Source: Georgenia satyanarayanai
GTDB taxonomy: Bacteria; Actinomycetota; Actinomycetes; Actinomycetales; Actinomycetaceae
Assembly (NCBI RefSeq): GCF_009193135.1
Contig: NZ_VUKC01000001.1
Span: 490,032-554,031 of the forward strand
Direction: 5' to 3'
DNA length: 64,000 bases
A model generated the notes under the pieces. It searched no databases. It was not told the origin of the DNA and saw only the letters and a list, made by a program, of their open reading frames with translations. This document shows, in pieces, positions 25,147 through 34,428 of the stretch; positions within the stretch are counted from its first letter, which is position 1, and each line of letters starts with the position of its first letter. A program made the translations under genes and the position numbers.

Positions 25147-25190
25147 GACGCAGCAGGGGCCGGCCCGCGCGGGCCGGCCCCTGCTGCGTC
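25147..25190. terminator. 44-bp perfect palindrome, bidirectional terminator
   Basis: The 44 bases at 25147-25190 form an uninterrupted perfect palindrome (22-bp arms beginning GACGCAGCAGGGGCC, centre between 25168 and 25169). It lies between the convergent ends of the YtfQRTF operon (25134) and the chvE-gguAB-araB operon (25201). Confidence 0.85.
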
Positions 25191-25200
25191 CACGAGTGCC

Positions 25201-26799
25201 TCAGAGGGCCTGGACGGCGGCCCCCACGGCCGCGAGCCCGGCACGGTAGCGCTCGAGGAAGGCCGCGTAGCCGGCGACGTCCTGCGGGTCGGGCTGCGCG
25301 GTGTCGAAGGACGCCCCGGCGAAGACCTGCCCGTCGAGGTAGCCGGCGAGGTCGGTGTCCTGCGCCGCGGAGAGGTAGGAAGCGAGGACCGCGATGCCCC
25401 ACGCGCCGCCCTCGGAGGCCGTCTCCCCGACGGCCACGGGCGCGTCGAGCGCACCGGCGAGGAGACGCTGGGCGACGCCGGCGGTACGGAACATGCCGCC
25501 GTGGGCGAGCATCCGGTCGATCGCCACGCCCTGCCCGGCGAGCACCTGCATCCCCATGCTCAGCGTGCCGAAGACGCCGTACACCTGCGCCCGGACGAAG
25601 TTCGCCAGGGTGAGGCGGCTGTCGGGCGTGCGCACGACGAGCGGGCGCCCCTCGGTCAGCCCGCCGATCGGCTCCCCGGCGAGGTAGTTGTAGGCGAGCA
25701 GCCCGCCCGCGTCCGCCTCGCCGTCCAGCGCCTCCGACAGGAGCGTGGCGAAGACGGCGTCACCGCTCAGCGGGGTGCCGGCCGCCTCCGCGAAGCGGCC
25801 GAACAGGCCCGCCCACGCGCCGAGCTCGCTGGCCCCGTTGTTGCAGTGGACCATCGCGACCGGGTCCCCGGCGGGGGTGGTGACGAGGTCGATCTCGTGG
25901 TGCATCCCCGCCAGCGGCCGCTCGAGGACGACCATGGCGAAGATGCTCGTGCCCGCGCTGACGTTCCCGGTGCGGGGAGCGACGGCGTTCGTCGCGACCA
26001 TCCCGGTGCCGGCGTCGCCCTCGGGCGGGCACAGCGGGACCCCGGCCCGCAGGGTGCCGGACGGGTCGAGGAGCGCGGCACCCTCGGCGGTGAGCTCGCC
26101 GGCGGGCCGGCCGGCGCTCAGCACCTCGGGGAGGAGGTCGACGGCGCGGGCGACGGGCAGCCGCCCGGCGAGCAGCGTGTCGAGCTTCGCGAGCATGCCG
26201 GCGTCGTAGGTGCCGGTGGCCGGGTCGATCGGGAACATGCCCGAGGCGTCCCCGACACCGAGCACCCGGCGCCCGGTGAGCCGCCAGTGGACGTACCCGG
26301 CCAGGGTGGTGAGGAAGCGGGTCTGCGGGACGTGCTCCTCGCCGTCGAGCACGGCCTGGTGGAGGTGCGCGACCGACCAGCGCAGCGGGATGTTGACGCC
26401 GAGGAGCTCGGAGAGCTCGGCGGCGGCGGGGCCGGTGGTGGTGTTGCGCCACGTGCGGAAGGGGACGAGGAGCTCGTCGTCGGCGTCGAAGGCGAGGTAG
26501 CCGTGCATCATCGCCGAGACGCCCATCGCGCCGAAGGTCGTGGGGAGCACGCCGTAGCGGCGCTCGACGTCCGCGGCGAGGTCGGCGTAGGCGGCCTGGA
26601 GGCCGGACCACACGGACTCCAGCGAGTAGGTCCACATGCGGCCCGAGAACTCGTTCTCCCACTCGTGGGAGCCCACGGCCAGGACCTGCGTCGGGTCCGG
26701 GCCCACGAGGCAGGCCTTGATGCGGGTCGAGCCGAGCTCGATGCCGAGCGAGGTGCGGCCCTCGCGGATCGCCTCGGCCAGCTGGTGGGGGTGCTCCAT
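25201..26799 (-). CDS. araB: FGGY-family sugar kinase, probable L-ribulokinase
   Basis: The 532-residue enzyme starts at ATG 26799 (AAGGA upstream). It is a two-domain FGGY kinase: phosphate-binding loop SLGIELGSTRIKACLVG at about 17-33, substrate-side motifs GVSAMMHGYLAFDADDE and FRTWRNTTTG, and in the second half GDAGTGMVATN, GNVSAGTSIFAMVV and HGGMFRTAGVAQRLLAGAL. Phosphorylation of L-ribulose to L-ribulose 5-phosphate is inferred because AraA and AraD are nearby and otherwise lack a kinase. The sequence is of the xylulokinase-like branch rather than classical E. coli AraB, so xylulokinase activity is an alternative. It is the last gene of the chvE-gguA-gguB transcript. Confidence 0.82.
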   Translation of the reverse strand: MEHPHQLAEAIREGRTSLGIELGSTRIKACLVGPDPTQVLAVGSHEWENEFSGRMWTYSLESVWSGLQAAYADLAADVERRYGVLPTTFGAMGVSAMMHGYLAFDADDELLVPFRTWRNTTTGPAAAELSELLGVNIPLRWSVAHLHQAVLDGEEHVPQTRFLTTLAGYVHWRLTGRRVLGVGDASGMFPIDPATGTYDAGMLAKLDTLLAGRLPVARAVDLLPEVLSAGRPAGELTAEGAALLDPSGTLRAGVPLCPPEGDAGTGMVATNAVAPRTGNVSAGTSIFAMVVLERPLAGMHHEIDLVTTPAGDPVAMVHCNNGASELGAWAGLFGRFAEAAGTPLSGDAVFATLLSEALDGEADAGGLLAYNYLAGEPIGGLTEGRPLVVRTPDSRLTLANFVRAQVYGVFGTLSMGMQVLAGQGVAIDRMLAHGGMFRTAGVAQRLLAGALDAPVAVGETASEGGAWGIAVLASYLSAAQDTDLAGYLDGQVFAGASFDTAQPDPQDVAGYAAFLERYRAGLAAVGAAVQAL

Positions 26800-26839
26800 C
26801 GGTGGTCCTTCCACGGGGTAGGTGAGGGGGAGAGTGCGA

Positions 26840-26871
26840 CGAGGGGCCGGCCCAGGCGGGTCGGCCCCTCG
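26840..26871 (-). terminator. Intercistronic hairpin between gguB and araB
   Basis: CGAGGGGCCGGCCC (26840-26853) pairs with GGGTCGGCCCCTCG (26858-26871) over 14 bp with one G-T pair. It follows the permease stop by 14 bases on the minus strand and could lower the amount of kinase made relative to transporter. Confidence 0.65.
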
Positions 26872-26885
26872 TGTGCGACGCGGGC

Positions 26886-28061
26886 TCAGCGAGCCCCGGC
26901 GCGGCGCTTGTTGTAGACGTCGAAGGCCACGGCCAGGAGGAGCACGAGACCCTTGACGATCTGCTGGGTGGAGGTCGGCACGCCCATGAGCTGCATGCCG
27001 TTGGTCATGACCGCCATGATGAGCGCGCCGACCATGGCGCCGGTCACGCGCCCGACGCCACCGGTGACGGCGGCGCCACCGATGAAGCAGGCGGCGATCG
27101 CGTCGAGCTCGAACATGTTGCCGGCCGCGGGCTGGGCGCTGTTCATGCGCGAGGAGTAGACGATGCCGGCGATGCCGGACAGCAGGCCCATGTTGACGAA
27201 GATGAGGAAGTTGACCTTCTTGACCTTGACGCCGGAGAGCTGGGCGGCCGGGAGGTTGCCACCGATCGCGTAGACGTGGCGCCCGAACACCGAGCGCTGG
27301 GTGATCACCGTGTAGACGATGATGAGCAGCGCGAGGATGATGAGGACGTTCGGCAGGCCGCGGTTGACGGCGAGCTGGTAGCCGAACCACATGACGACCG
27401 CGCCGACGACGACGATCTTGAGGATGAACAGCGGGAAGGCCTCGACCGCCTGCTTGTAGCGCAGGGCCCCGCGGCGGGCGCGCACCTGGGTGAAGGCGTA
27501 GCCGGCGACCGCCAGGCCGAAGACGATGAGCGTGAGCGCGTCGTACCCGTACCCGCCGAGCAGGCCGTTCTGGAAGCCGTTGGCGATCTGGTAGTAGGTG
27601 CCACCGAAGGGCGACAGGGAGACGTTGTCGAGCACCTGGTAGGTCATGCCGCGGAAGAGCAGCATGCCGGCGAGGGTGACGATGAACGCCGGGATCCCGA
27701 TGAAGGCGACCCAGAAGCCCTGCCACACGCCCACGGCCAGGCCCACGCCCATGGCGGCGAGGACGCCGACCCACCACGGCTGGCCGCCCTTGACGACGAG
27801 GACGGCGGCGACGGCGCCCGCGAGGGCGACGACCGACCCGACCGACAGGTCGATGTGACCACCGATGATGACGATGACCATGCCGATGGCGAGGATGAGG
27901 ATGTAGGAGTACTGCAGGACGATGTTCGTGAGGTTGCCCGGGCTGAGGAAGCTCGGGTTGAGGAAGGTGAACAGCGCCACGAGCGCCACCAGGGCGATGA
28001 GGATGCCGCTCTGTCGCAGGTTCCGGGACATGAGCTCCCGGATGTTCGTGATGCCGGTCAT
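26886..28061 (-). CDS. gguB: Multiple-sugar ABC transporter permease (GguB/XylH-like)
   Basis: The 391-residue permease starts at ATG 28061, overlapping the ATPase stop. It is longer than typical ribose-type permeases, as GguB, MmsB and XylH are: ten or more helices, including [40 protein letters not shown] and an extra central loop ([20 protein letters not shown]). The coupling region [20 protein letters not shown] is clear. One permease gene suffices here, as a homodimer. Confidence 0.93.
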   Translation of the reverse strand: MTGITNIRELMSRNLRQSGILIALVALVALFTFLNPSFLSPGNLTNIVLQYSYILILAIGMVIVIIGGHIDLSVGSVVALAGAVAAVLVVKGGQPWWVGVLAAMGVGLAVGVWQGFWVAFIGIPAFIVTLAGMLLFRGMTYQVLDNVSLSPFGGTYYQIANGFQNGLLGGYGYDALTLIVFGLAVAGYAFTQVRARRGALRYKQAVEAFPLFILKIVVVGAVVMWFGYQLAVNRGLPNVLIILALLIIVYTVITQRSVFGRHVYAIGGNLPAAQLSGVKVKKVNFLIFVNMGLLSGIAGIVYSSRMNSAQPAAGNMFELDAIAACFIGGAAVTGGVGRVTGAMVGALIMAVMTNGMQLMGVPTSTQQIVKGLVLLLAVAFDVYNKRRAGAR

Positions 28062-29599
28062 TTCGCGGTTTCCTTCTCCGTGGTCATGAGCGCCATGAGC
28101 TTCTCCTGGGTGGCCTGCTCGACGGGCAGCTGTCCGGTGATACGCCCGAACGCGAGCGTGTAGACGCGGTCGCAGATGCCGAGCAGCTCGGGAAGCTCGG
28201 AGGAGATGACGATGACCGCCTTCCCCGCCGCGACCATGCGGTTGATGATGGTGTAGATCTCGTACTTGGCGCCGACGTCGATGCCTCGGGTCGGCTCGTC
28301 GAGGATGAGGACCTCCGGCTCGGTGTAGAGCCACTTCGACAGCGCGACCTTCTGCTGGTTGCCGCCGGAGAGGTTCCCGACGGTGGCGAGCACGGACGGC
28401 GTCTTGATGTTGAGGTTGGCCCGGTAGTCCTCGGCGACCTTGAGCTCCTCGTTCGCGTCCACCCAGCCGCGGGGCGCGAGCCGGCGCAGGCCGGCGGCGG
28501 AGATGTTGCGGCGGATGTTCTCGATGAGGTTGAGGCCGAAGCGCTTGCGGTCCTCGCTCACGTACGCGATGCCGTTGTCGATGGCCTCGCTGACCGTGCG
28601 GACCTTGATCTCCTTGCCGTGGAGGAAGACCCGCCCGGAGATGTCGCGCCCGTAGCTGCGCCCGAACAGGCTCATCGCCAGCTCGGTGCGGCCCGCGCCC
28701 ATGAGGCCGGCGATGCCGATGACCTCACCCGCGCGGACGTCGAAGCTCGCGTTGTCGACGACGACGCGTCCCGCCTGGGTGGGGTGGTGGACGGTCCAGT
28801 CCTCCACCCGGAGGACCTCGTCCCCGATCTGCGGCGTGCGCTCGGGGTAGCGGTGCTCGAGGTCGCGGCCCACCATGCTGCGGATGATCCGGTCCTGCGT
28901 GGCCTCGGGGGAGGCCATGTCGAGGCTCTCGATCGTGCGGCCGTCGCGGATGACCGTGGTGCGGTGGGCGATGTCGGCGATCTCGTTGAGCTTGTGGGAG
29001 ATCATGATGCAGCTGATGCCCTGCGCGTTGAGCTGGCGCAGCAGGCCGAGCAGGTGCTCGGAGTCCGTGTCGTTGAGCGCCGCCGTCGGCTCGTCGAGGA
29101 TGAGCAGGCGCACGTCCTTGGACAGCGCCTTGGCGATCTCGACGAGCTGCTGCTTGCCGACGCCGAGCTGACCGACCGGCGTCGTCGGGTTCTCGGTCAG
29201 GCCGACACGCTCGAGGAGCTCGGCGGCCCGGGAGTTCGTCTCGTTCCAGTTGATCAGCCCACCGGTGCCGCGGGTCTCGTTGCCGAGGAAGATGTTCTCG
29301 GCGACGGACAGGTGCGGGACCAGGGCCAGCTCCTGGTGGATGATGACGACGCCGTGCGCCTCGGAGTCGTTGATGGACCCGAACCGCACCTCCGCGCCGT
29401 CGTAGTGGATCTCGCCCTCGTAGGTGCCGTGCGGGTAGACGCCCGAGAGGACCTTCATCAGCGTCGACTTGCCGGCGCCGTTCTCCCCGCAGATCGCGTG
29501 GATCTCACCGCGCCGGACCTCCAGGGTGACGTCCTGGAGCGCCTTGACGCCGGGGAACGTCTTGGTGATGGAGCGCATCTCCAAGATGTTGTCGGTCAT
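28058..29599 (-). CDS. gguA: Multiple-sugar ABC transporter ATPase (GguA/XylG-like)
   Basis: The 513-residue double ATPase has Walker [10 protein letters not shown] at about 38-46, signature [15 protein letters not shown] and Walker [14 protein letters not shown] in the first half. The second half has the degenerate [11 protein letters not shown], signature LSGGNQQK and [30 protein letters not shown] is typical of the GguA, MmsA and XylG group. It is transcribed after the binding protein and before gguB. Confidence 0.95.
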   Translation of the reverse strand: MTDNILEMRSITKTFPGVKALQDVTLEVRRGEIHAICGENGAGKSTLMKVLSGVYPHGTYEGEIHYDGAEVRFGSINDSEAHGVVIIHQELALVPHLSVAENIFLGNETRGTGGLINWNETNSRAAELLERVGLTENPTTPVGQLGVGKQQLVEIAKALSKDVRLLILDEPTAALNDTDSEHLLGLLRQLNAQGISCIMISHKLNEIADIAHRTTVIRDGRTIESLDMASPEATQDRIIRSMVGRDLEHRYPERTPQIGDEVLRVEDWTVHHPTQAGRVVVDNASFDVRAGEVIGIAGLMGAGRTELAMSLFGRSYGRDISGRVFLHGKEIKVRTVSEAIDNGIAYVSEDRKRFGLNLIENIRRNISAAGLRRLAPRGWVDANEELKVAEDYRANLNIKTPSVLATVGNLSGGNQQKVALSKWLYTEPEVLILDEPTRGIDVGAKYEIYTIINRMVAAGKAVIVISSELPELLGICDRVYTLAFGRITGQLPVEQATQEKLMALMTTEKETAK

Positions 29600-29628
29600 G
29601 CCGCCTCACTTCTCGTGGTTGTGCGGGG

Positions 29629-29663
29629 GGTGCGGGGCCGGGCGCGCTGCCCGGCCCCGCACC
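29629..29663 (-). terminator. Intercistronic hairpin between chvE and gguA
   Basis: GGTGCGGGGCCGGGC (29629-29643) pairs perfectly with GCCCGGCCCCGCACC (29649-29663), a 15-bp stem with a 5-base loop. It follows the chvE stop by 17 bases on the minus strand, matching the hairpin found after ytfQ in the other importer. Confidence 0.7.
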
Positions 29664-29680
29664 GTCAGGTCAGGGACGGG

Positions 29681-30847
29681 TCAGGAGCCCTGCTCGACCT
29701 GCTCGGCGGTGTAGTACCCGGAGTCCACGAGGAGCTCGGTGATGTTGTCGGCGTAGACGATGTCCGACTCGAGGAGGTAGGACGGGACGACCTTCACGCC
29801 GTTGTCGTACGTCTCGGTGTCGTTCGCCTCGGGCTCGCTGCCCTCGAGGAACGCCTGCGCCGCGCGGACGGACTCGGTGGCGAGCTTGCGGGTGTCCTTG
29901 AAGATCGTCGAGAACTGCACGCCCTGGTCGATGAGGGTCACCGAGGCGATCTCGGCGTCCTGGCCGGAGACGACCGGCAGGCCCTCCTCGAGGGTCGGGC
30001 CGTAGCCCGCGCCCTGGAGCGCGGTGATGATGCCGCGGGAGATGCCGTCGAAGGGCGAGAGCACCCCGTGCAGCTCCTCGCCACCGGTGTAGGTGGAGGT
30101 GAGGAGGTCCTCCATGCGGCGCTGGGCGGCCTCCTGGCTCCAGCGCAGCGTGGCGACGGTGTCGAACTCCGTCTGGCCCGAGGGCACGACGAGCGTGCCG
30201 TCGTCGAGGAACGGCTTGAGGGTGTCCATCGCGCCGTTGAAGAAGAACCCGGCGTTGTTGTCGTCCGGCGAGCCGGCGAAGACCTCGATGTTGAACGGGC
30301 CCTCGGGGGCGTCGGGGTTCTCCGAGCCGTCCGCGTTGAGGAGACCCAGGCCCACGAGGAGCGAGGTGGCCTGCTGCACGCCGACGTTGTAGTTGTCGAA
30401 GGTGACGTAGAAGTCGACGTTCTCGCTGCCGTTGATGAGGCGGTCGTAGGCGATGACCGGGATGCCCGCGGCGCCGGCGGCGTCGAGCTGGCTGGTCAGC
30501 GCGGTGCCGTCGATCGAGGCGATGATGAGGAGGTCGACCTCCTGCAGGATCATCTGGTCGATCTGCTGGGTCTGCGTGGGGATGTCGTCGTTGGCGAACT
30601 GCAGGTCGACCGTGTAGCCGGCCTCCTCGAGCTGGCTCTCGACGGCCTGGCCGTCGGCGATCCAGCGCTCGGAGGTCTGCGTGGGCATGGCGACGCCGAT
30701 GGTCTGGTCGCCGGCGGCGCTGTCGCCACCGTTGCCCGCGGGCTCGGAGGCCTCGTCGCCGCTACCGGCACCGCCACCACCGCAGGCAGCGAGGGCGAAG
30801 GTCATGGTGAGCCCCGCTGCAACTGCTGCGAACTTCCGTGTGCGCAA
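29681..30847 (-). CDS. chvE: ChvE/XylF-like multiple-sugar-binding lipoprotein
   Basis: No ATG lies near the signal peptide. A TTG at 30847 with GAAGGAGAG (30852-30860) correctly spaced gives 388 residues starting with RTRKFAAVAAGLTMTFALAA and a lipobox before the GGGG linker, so I choose it. The domain matches Chv[61 protein letters not shown] and [20 protein letters not shown]. It feeds GguA/GguB. ChvE proteins bind several aldoses (arabinose, xylose, glucose, galactose). The chemosensory paralogue is at 5623. Confidence 0.92.
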   Translation of the reverse strand: MRTRKFAAVAAGLTMTFALAACGGGGAGSGDEASEPAGNGGDSAAGDQTIGVAMPTQTSERWIADGQAVESQLEEAGYTVDLQFANDDIPTQTQQIDQMILQEVDLLIIASIDGTALTSQLDAAGAAGIPVIAYDRLINGSENVDFYVTFDNYNVGVQQATSLLVGLGLLNADGSENPDAPEGPFNIEVFAGSPDDNNAGFFFNGAMDTLKPFLDDGTLVVPSGQTEFDTVATLRWSQEAAQRRMEDLLTSTYTGGEELHGVLSPFDGISRGIITALQGAGYGPTLEEGLPVVSGQDAEIASVTLIDQGVQFSTIFKDTRKLATESVRAAQAFLEGSEPEANDTETYDNGVKVVPSYLLESDIVYADNITELLVDSGYYTAEQVEQGS

Positions 30848-30966
30848 TGTTCTCTCCTTCGAGAGTGGAGGGTTGTTACTGCCCGCCGGGCGGCGGGCTG
30901 GTGAGTGCCCGACCACGTGGTCGGGCGTGAGGCCGCTGCGCCTTCTCAGGTACCGCTGGTGCGGCG

Positions 30967-31015
30967 AATGTTCACGCTAACATTCTGAACCTTCGGAGCG
31001 CTGGATGTCACATCC
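30967..31015 (-). promoter_or_regulatory. Promoter and LacI-type operator C of the chvE-gguAB-araB operon
   Basis: Operator AATGTTCACGCTAACATT (30967-30984) is near-perfectly symmetrical with AATGTT and AACATT arms and a central CG. On the minus strand it overlaps a CAGAAT -10 (30982-30987), with GTGACA as -35 (31006-31011) 18 bp away. That -35 sits within a second palindrome, GGATGTCACATCC (31003-31015), which may be another regulator's site. Confidence 0.65.
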
Positions 31016-31317
31016 TTGGTCCCGGGCCGCGTTGCGATTCGGTAACACGGCGGCTGGCTTGTGGCTGCTCCCGAGCCGGCCGACGTGTGCCCGCCCGGGC
31101 CGCCGGGGGCGACGGCGGGGCGGCTTCGGGCCCGGCGTCGTTCTCGACGTCGCGCCACCGTAGCGCCCACACGCACTCGATCACAAGCCCCCACACTCGC
31201 ACGGGTGAACTGTGGCCCGGACGTCGCGGGCCGGAGCGCCGGACGTCCCCGCAGGCGGGACCTTGGGCCGTGGTGCCGGCCGGTGCCGGCGGGGAGCCTG
31301 GGAGGGAGGTGATGAGG
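31016..31317. other. Intergenic region without visible features
   Basis: About 300 bases between the chvE promoter and the SRPBCC gene. I see no open frame with a ribosome-binding site, no strong hairpin and no clear promoter. It presumably carries the promoter of the plus-strand gene at 31318. Confidence 0.3.
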
Positions 31318-31992
31318 ATGAGGTCCGCGAACCGGGTCGTCCCGTGGGCGACGGCAGGAGGGCTGCTGCTCGGCGCCCTGGTCGCGGCGCGCCGCTACCA
31401 GCACGTGTGGGGCGCGACCCCGGAGGAGGCCGCGGCGCCGCTGCCCGGCGACCCGATCATCGGCCGTGCCGATCTCGTCGCCACGCGGGCCGTGAGCATC
31501 CAGGCCCCGCCCGAGGACGTGTGGCCGTGGCTCGTCCAGCTCGGGCAGGGGCGCGGCGGGTTCTACAGCTACGACCGGCTGCAGTCGCTCCTCGGCCTGG
31601 ACATCGACAACGCCGCGGAGATCGTGCCCGAGTGGCAGCACCTCGCCCCGGGCGACGAGGTCCACCTCGCGCCGGACGTGCCGCTCGTCGCTGCGGTCGT
31701 CGACCCCGCCCACGCCCTCGTCCTCCACGGCTCCCCGGAGGGGGCGGCCAGGCACGGCCTGCCGATGCCCGTCGCCTTCACCTGGGCCTTCGTCCTGCGG
31801 CCCGGCCCGCGCGGGTCGACGCGGCTCGTCGTCCGGGAGCGGTACACCTACCTCGAGCCGTGGGCCGGGGCGCTGGTGGAGGCCGTGCAGGTCGCGAGCT
31901 TCGTCATGACCGAGCGGATGCTCCGCGGGATCAGGGAGCGCGCCGAGTACCGGCCACCGGCCGAGGCGGTGGCGGCAGCACGCGAGACCTAG
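31318..31992 (+). CDS. SRPBCC-family protein with N-terminal membrane segment
   Basis: ATG 31318 is chosen over ATG 31312 because GGGAGGT (31304-31310) is correctly spaced for it. The 224-residue product begins with a hydrophobic segment (VVPWATAGGLLLGALVAARR). A START/polyketide-cyclase-like domain follows: TRAVSIQAPPEDVWPWLVQL, RGGFYSYDRLQSLLGLDI, then strands to the final helix EAVQVASFVMTERMLRGI. Such domains bind hydrophobic ligands in a deep pocket. A glycosyltransferase begins 24 bases downstream, so the pair may act on a common lipid-like substrate. Ligand unknown. Confidence 0.75.
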   Translation: MRSANRVVPWATAGGLLLGALVAARRYQHVWGATPEEAAAPLPGDPIIGRADLVATRAVSIQAPPEDVWPWLVQLGQGRGGFYSYDRLQSLLGLDIDNAAEIVPEWQHLAPGDEVHLAPDVPLVAAVVDPAHALVLHGSPEGAARHGLPMPVAFTWAFVLRPGPRGSTRLVVRERYTYLEPWAGALVEAVQVASFVMTERMLRGIRERAEYRPPAEAVAAARET

Positions 31993-32016
31993 CGGGTCGC
32001 CGAGGAGAATCGGGGC

Positions 32017-33309
32017 ATGGCCTCGATCATGCTGACCGCGATGCCCTTCGCCGGGCACGCCCGCCCGGTCCGCGCGGTCGCGCGCGAGCTCGTCCGCCGC
32101 GGGCACGACGTGCGCGTGTACACCGGCCGCTCCTACGTCACGTCCTTCGAGGAGGTCGGCGCGCGCGGGGTCCCGTGGGACGCGGCGCCGGACTTCGACG
32201 AGCGCGACCTCGCCGCGACCTTCCCGCGGCTGCGGGGGCGCAAGGGCTTCGGGCAGGTCCTCGTCAACCTCGAGGACCTCTTCCTCGGGACGGCGCCGGC
32301 GCAGGCGCGGGACCTCGAGCGCGCGCACGCGGCCGAGCCCTGGGACCTGCTCGCCGGTGACCCGATGGCCCTGGGCACCCGGTTCGCCGCCGAGCGGACC
32401 GGCTCGCGGTGGGCGTCGATCTCCCCGGTGCCGGTGTGGCTGCCCGGCCCCGGCATCCCGCCGACCGGCCTCGGGCTCACGCCGGCCGCCGGACCGCTCG
32501 GGCGCGCCCGCGACCTCGTGCTCGGCACCGCAGCCTCCGCCGGCACCCGGCTGCTGACCCGGCGCTACCGGGCCACCCGCCGCCTCGTGGGCCTGCCACC
32601 CGACAGCGAGACCTTCGCGAGCATGTGGTACTCCCCGCAGCTCCTCGTCGCGGCCGGGTCACCCGGCCTCGACTACCCGCGCAGCGACCTGCCCGGCCAC
32701 GTCCGCCACGTCGGCGACCTCACCGACGACGGCGGGGCCCCGGCGGCCGGCCCGCTGCCGGACTGGTGGGAGGACGTCGCCCGGGCGACCGTGCCGGTCG
32801 TCCACGTCACCCAGGGCACGGCGAACATCGACCCCAGCGACCTCATCCTCCCCGCCGTCGAGGCGCTCGCGGGACGGGAGGTGCTCGTCGTCGTCGGGCT
32901 CGGGCACCGCACGCCGCCGCTGCCCGGCCCGCTGCCGGCGAACGTGCGCGTCGCGCCGATGGTCCCCTACCCGCACCTGCTGCCGCTCACCGACGTCATG
33001 GTGACGAACGGCGGGTTCGGCGGGGTCCTGCAGGCACTGCGCCACGGCGTCCCGCTCGTCGTCGCCGGCGGGGACCTCGACAAGCCGGAGATCGCCGCCC
33101 GGGTCGGGTGGCACGGCGCGGGCGTCAACCTGCGGACCGGGCGGCCGCGGCCCGCCGCCGTCGCGGCGGCCTACGACGCCGTGGTCACCGAGCCGCGGTA
33201 CCGCGCGACGGCGGCCCGCCTCGGTGCCGAGCTCCGCGCGCTCGGCGGCACCCGCGCGGCGGCCGACCTCCTCGAGGCGCACCTGCGCGGGGTCAGCCAC
33301 CGAGCGTGA
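32017..33309 (+). CDS. Family 1 glycosyltransferase (MGT/UGT type)
   Basis: The 430-residue enzyme has the GT-B layout of actinobacterial natural-product glycosyltransferases. The N-terminal acceptor domain starts with IMLTAMPFAGHARPVRAVAR, whose His14 is the usual catalytic base. A long central loop follows, then the nucleotide-sugar domain: VVHVTQGTANIDPSDLILPA, NVRVAPMVPYPHLLPLTDVM and the donor-binding VTNGGFGGVLQALRHGVPLV. It would transfer a hexose from a UDP- or dTDP-sugar to a small hydrophobic acceptor. It is co-oriented with the SRPBCC gene. Its last 17 bases overlap the end of the opposite-strand pentapeptide gene. Confidence 0.88.
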   Translation: MASIMLTAMPFAGHARPVRAVARELVRRGHDVRVYTGRSYVTSFEEVGARGVPWDAAPDFDERDLAATFPRLRGRKGFGQVLVNLEDLFLGTAPAQARDLERAHAAEPWDLLAGDPMALGTRFAAERTGSRWASISPVPVWLPGPGIPPTGLGLTPAAGPLGRARDLVLGTAASAGTRLLTRRYRATRRLVGLPPDSETFASMWYSPQLLVAAGSPGLDYPRSDLPGHVRHVGDLTDDGGAPAAGPLPDWWEDVARATVPVVHVTQGTANIDPSDLILPAVEALAGREVLVVVGLGHRTPPLPGPLPANVRVAPMVPYPHLLPLTDVMVTNGGFGGVLQALRHGVPLVVAGGDLDKPEIAARVGWHGAGVNLRTGRPRPAAVAAAYDAVVTEPRYRATAARLGAELRALGGTRAAADLLEAHLRGVSHRA

Positions 33310-33937
33310 GGCCGAGCTCACGGGCCAGCGCCGGCAGGAGGGCGATCGCGTCCTCCTCGGCGACGCGGGCGCCGCGCAGCCCCCCGACGCCCCCGACGCC
33401 CTCGAGCCGGCAGCCGCGCAGCTGGACGTCGCGGCAGCGCAGGCCGGACAGCTGGGCGCCGCTGAGCACGCAGTCCTCGAGGAGGACGCCGTCCATGACG
33501 GTGTCGGTGAAGGTGGCCTCGCGCAGGTCGCAGCCACGCAGGACGACGCCGCGCAGCTGGGCACCGTGCCAGCTCGTCAGCGTGCCCTGGACCCCCTCGA
33601 GCAGGACCGAGCGCAGCCGCACCCCGGCGAGCAGGGCGCCGGTCATCCGGGCCTCGCGCAGCGAGCAGCGCAGCAGCGAGCCGTCGCGCCACACGAGGTT
33701 GGCCAGGTCCGCGCCGTCGAGCCGGCAGTCCGCGAGCGTCACGCGCTCCCACTGCCCGCCGCCCGCCCGCACGCGGGAGAGGTCACTGCCCTCGACCTGC
33801 GCCTCGCGCAGGCCGGGCACGACGGCGCCGGTGAGGTCGACCCCGGCGGTGGTCGCGTCGTCCAGCGCGGTGACGTCACCCGGCTCGAGGTGCGGGGGCA
33901 CGTCCGGCTCGGGCACCGAGCGTGGGACCCGGGTCAC
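33293..33937 (-). CDS. Pentapeptide-repeat protein
   Basis: The 214-residue product starts with a GTG (33937) overlapping the YbaK stop. Residues about 45-190 consist of A(D/N)LXX-type five-residue repeats in degenerate form, for example DGADLANLVWRDGSLLRCSL, LREARMTGALLAGVRLRSVL and LRGCDLREATFTDTVMDGVL. These fold into a right-handed quadrilateral beta helix. Relatives include gyrase-protecting DNA mimics (MfpA, Qnr), but many have unknown roles. The cluster context gives no hint beyond co-transcription with YbaK. Confidence 0.88.
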   Translation of the reverse strand: MTRVPRSVPEPDVPPHLEPGDVTALDDATTAGVDLTGAVVPGLREAQVEGSDLSRVRAGGGQWERVTLADCRLDGADLANLVWRDGSLLRCSLREARMTGALLAGVRLRSVLLEGVQGTLTSWHGAQLRGVVLRGCDLREATFTDTVMDGVLLEDCVLSGAQLSGLRCRDVQLRGCRLEGVGGVGGLRGARVAEEDAIALLPALARELGLTLGG

Positions 33938-34428
33938 GGGCGGCCGATCCGCGCGGTGCGGGCGCCGGTGAGGGCGAGGAGGTCCGCCGGCGCGAGCTCG
34001 ACGTCGGCCCCGCGGCGGCCGGCGCTGACGAGCACCGTCGCGTGCTCCAGGGCGGTCTCGTCGACGACGGTGGTGAGCCGGCGGCGCTGCCCGAGCGGGG
34101 AGATGCCCCCGACGACGTAGCCGGTGGCCCGTTCAGCGGCGGCCGGTGCCGCCATCGTGGCGCGCTTGGCGCCGACGGCGGCGGCGAGGGCCTTGAGGTC
34201 CAGCTCCCCGGTGACCGGGACGACCCCGACGACGAGCGCGCCGTCGACCTCCGCGACGAGCGTCTTGAGCACGCGCGCGGGGTCCACGCCCAGCGCGTGG
34301 GCCGCCTCCAGCCCGAAGGAGAGCTCGCTGCGGGGGTCGTGGACGTACTCGCGCACGGTGTGGGCCACGCCGGCCTGCTGCAGGGCGAGCAGGGCGGGCG
34401 TGCCGGCCGGCGCCGCCCGGCGGCTCAC
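33934..34428 (-). CDS. ybaK: YbaK/EbsC-type aminoacyl-tRNA deacylase
   Basis: GTG 34428 overlaps the helicase stop; the stop overlaps the next start, so translation of three genes is linked. The 164-residue protein fits Cys-tRNA(Pro) deacylase YbaK: TPALLALQQAGVAHTVREYV, GLEAAHALGVDPARVLKTLV with the conserved Lys, VVGVVPVTGELDLKALAAAV, then GYVVGGISPLGQRRRL with the family's GGxSP loop and a final strand. It hydrolyses mischarged cysteinyl-tRNA(Pro) in trans to prolyl-tRNA synthetase. Confidence 0.92.
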   Translation of the reverse strand: MSRRAAPAGTPALLALQQAGVAHTVREYVHDPRSELSFGLEAAHALGVDPARVLKTLVAEVDGALVVGVVPVTGELDLKALAAAVGAKRATMAAPAAAERATGYVVGGISPLGQRRRLTTVVDETALEHATVLVSAGRRGADVELAPADLLALTGARTARIGRP

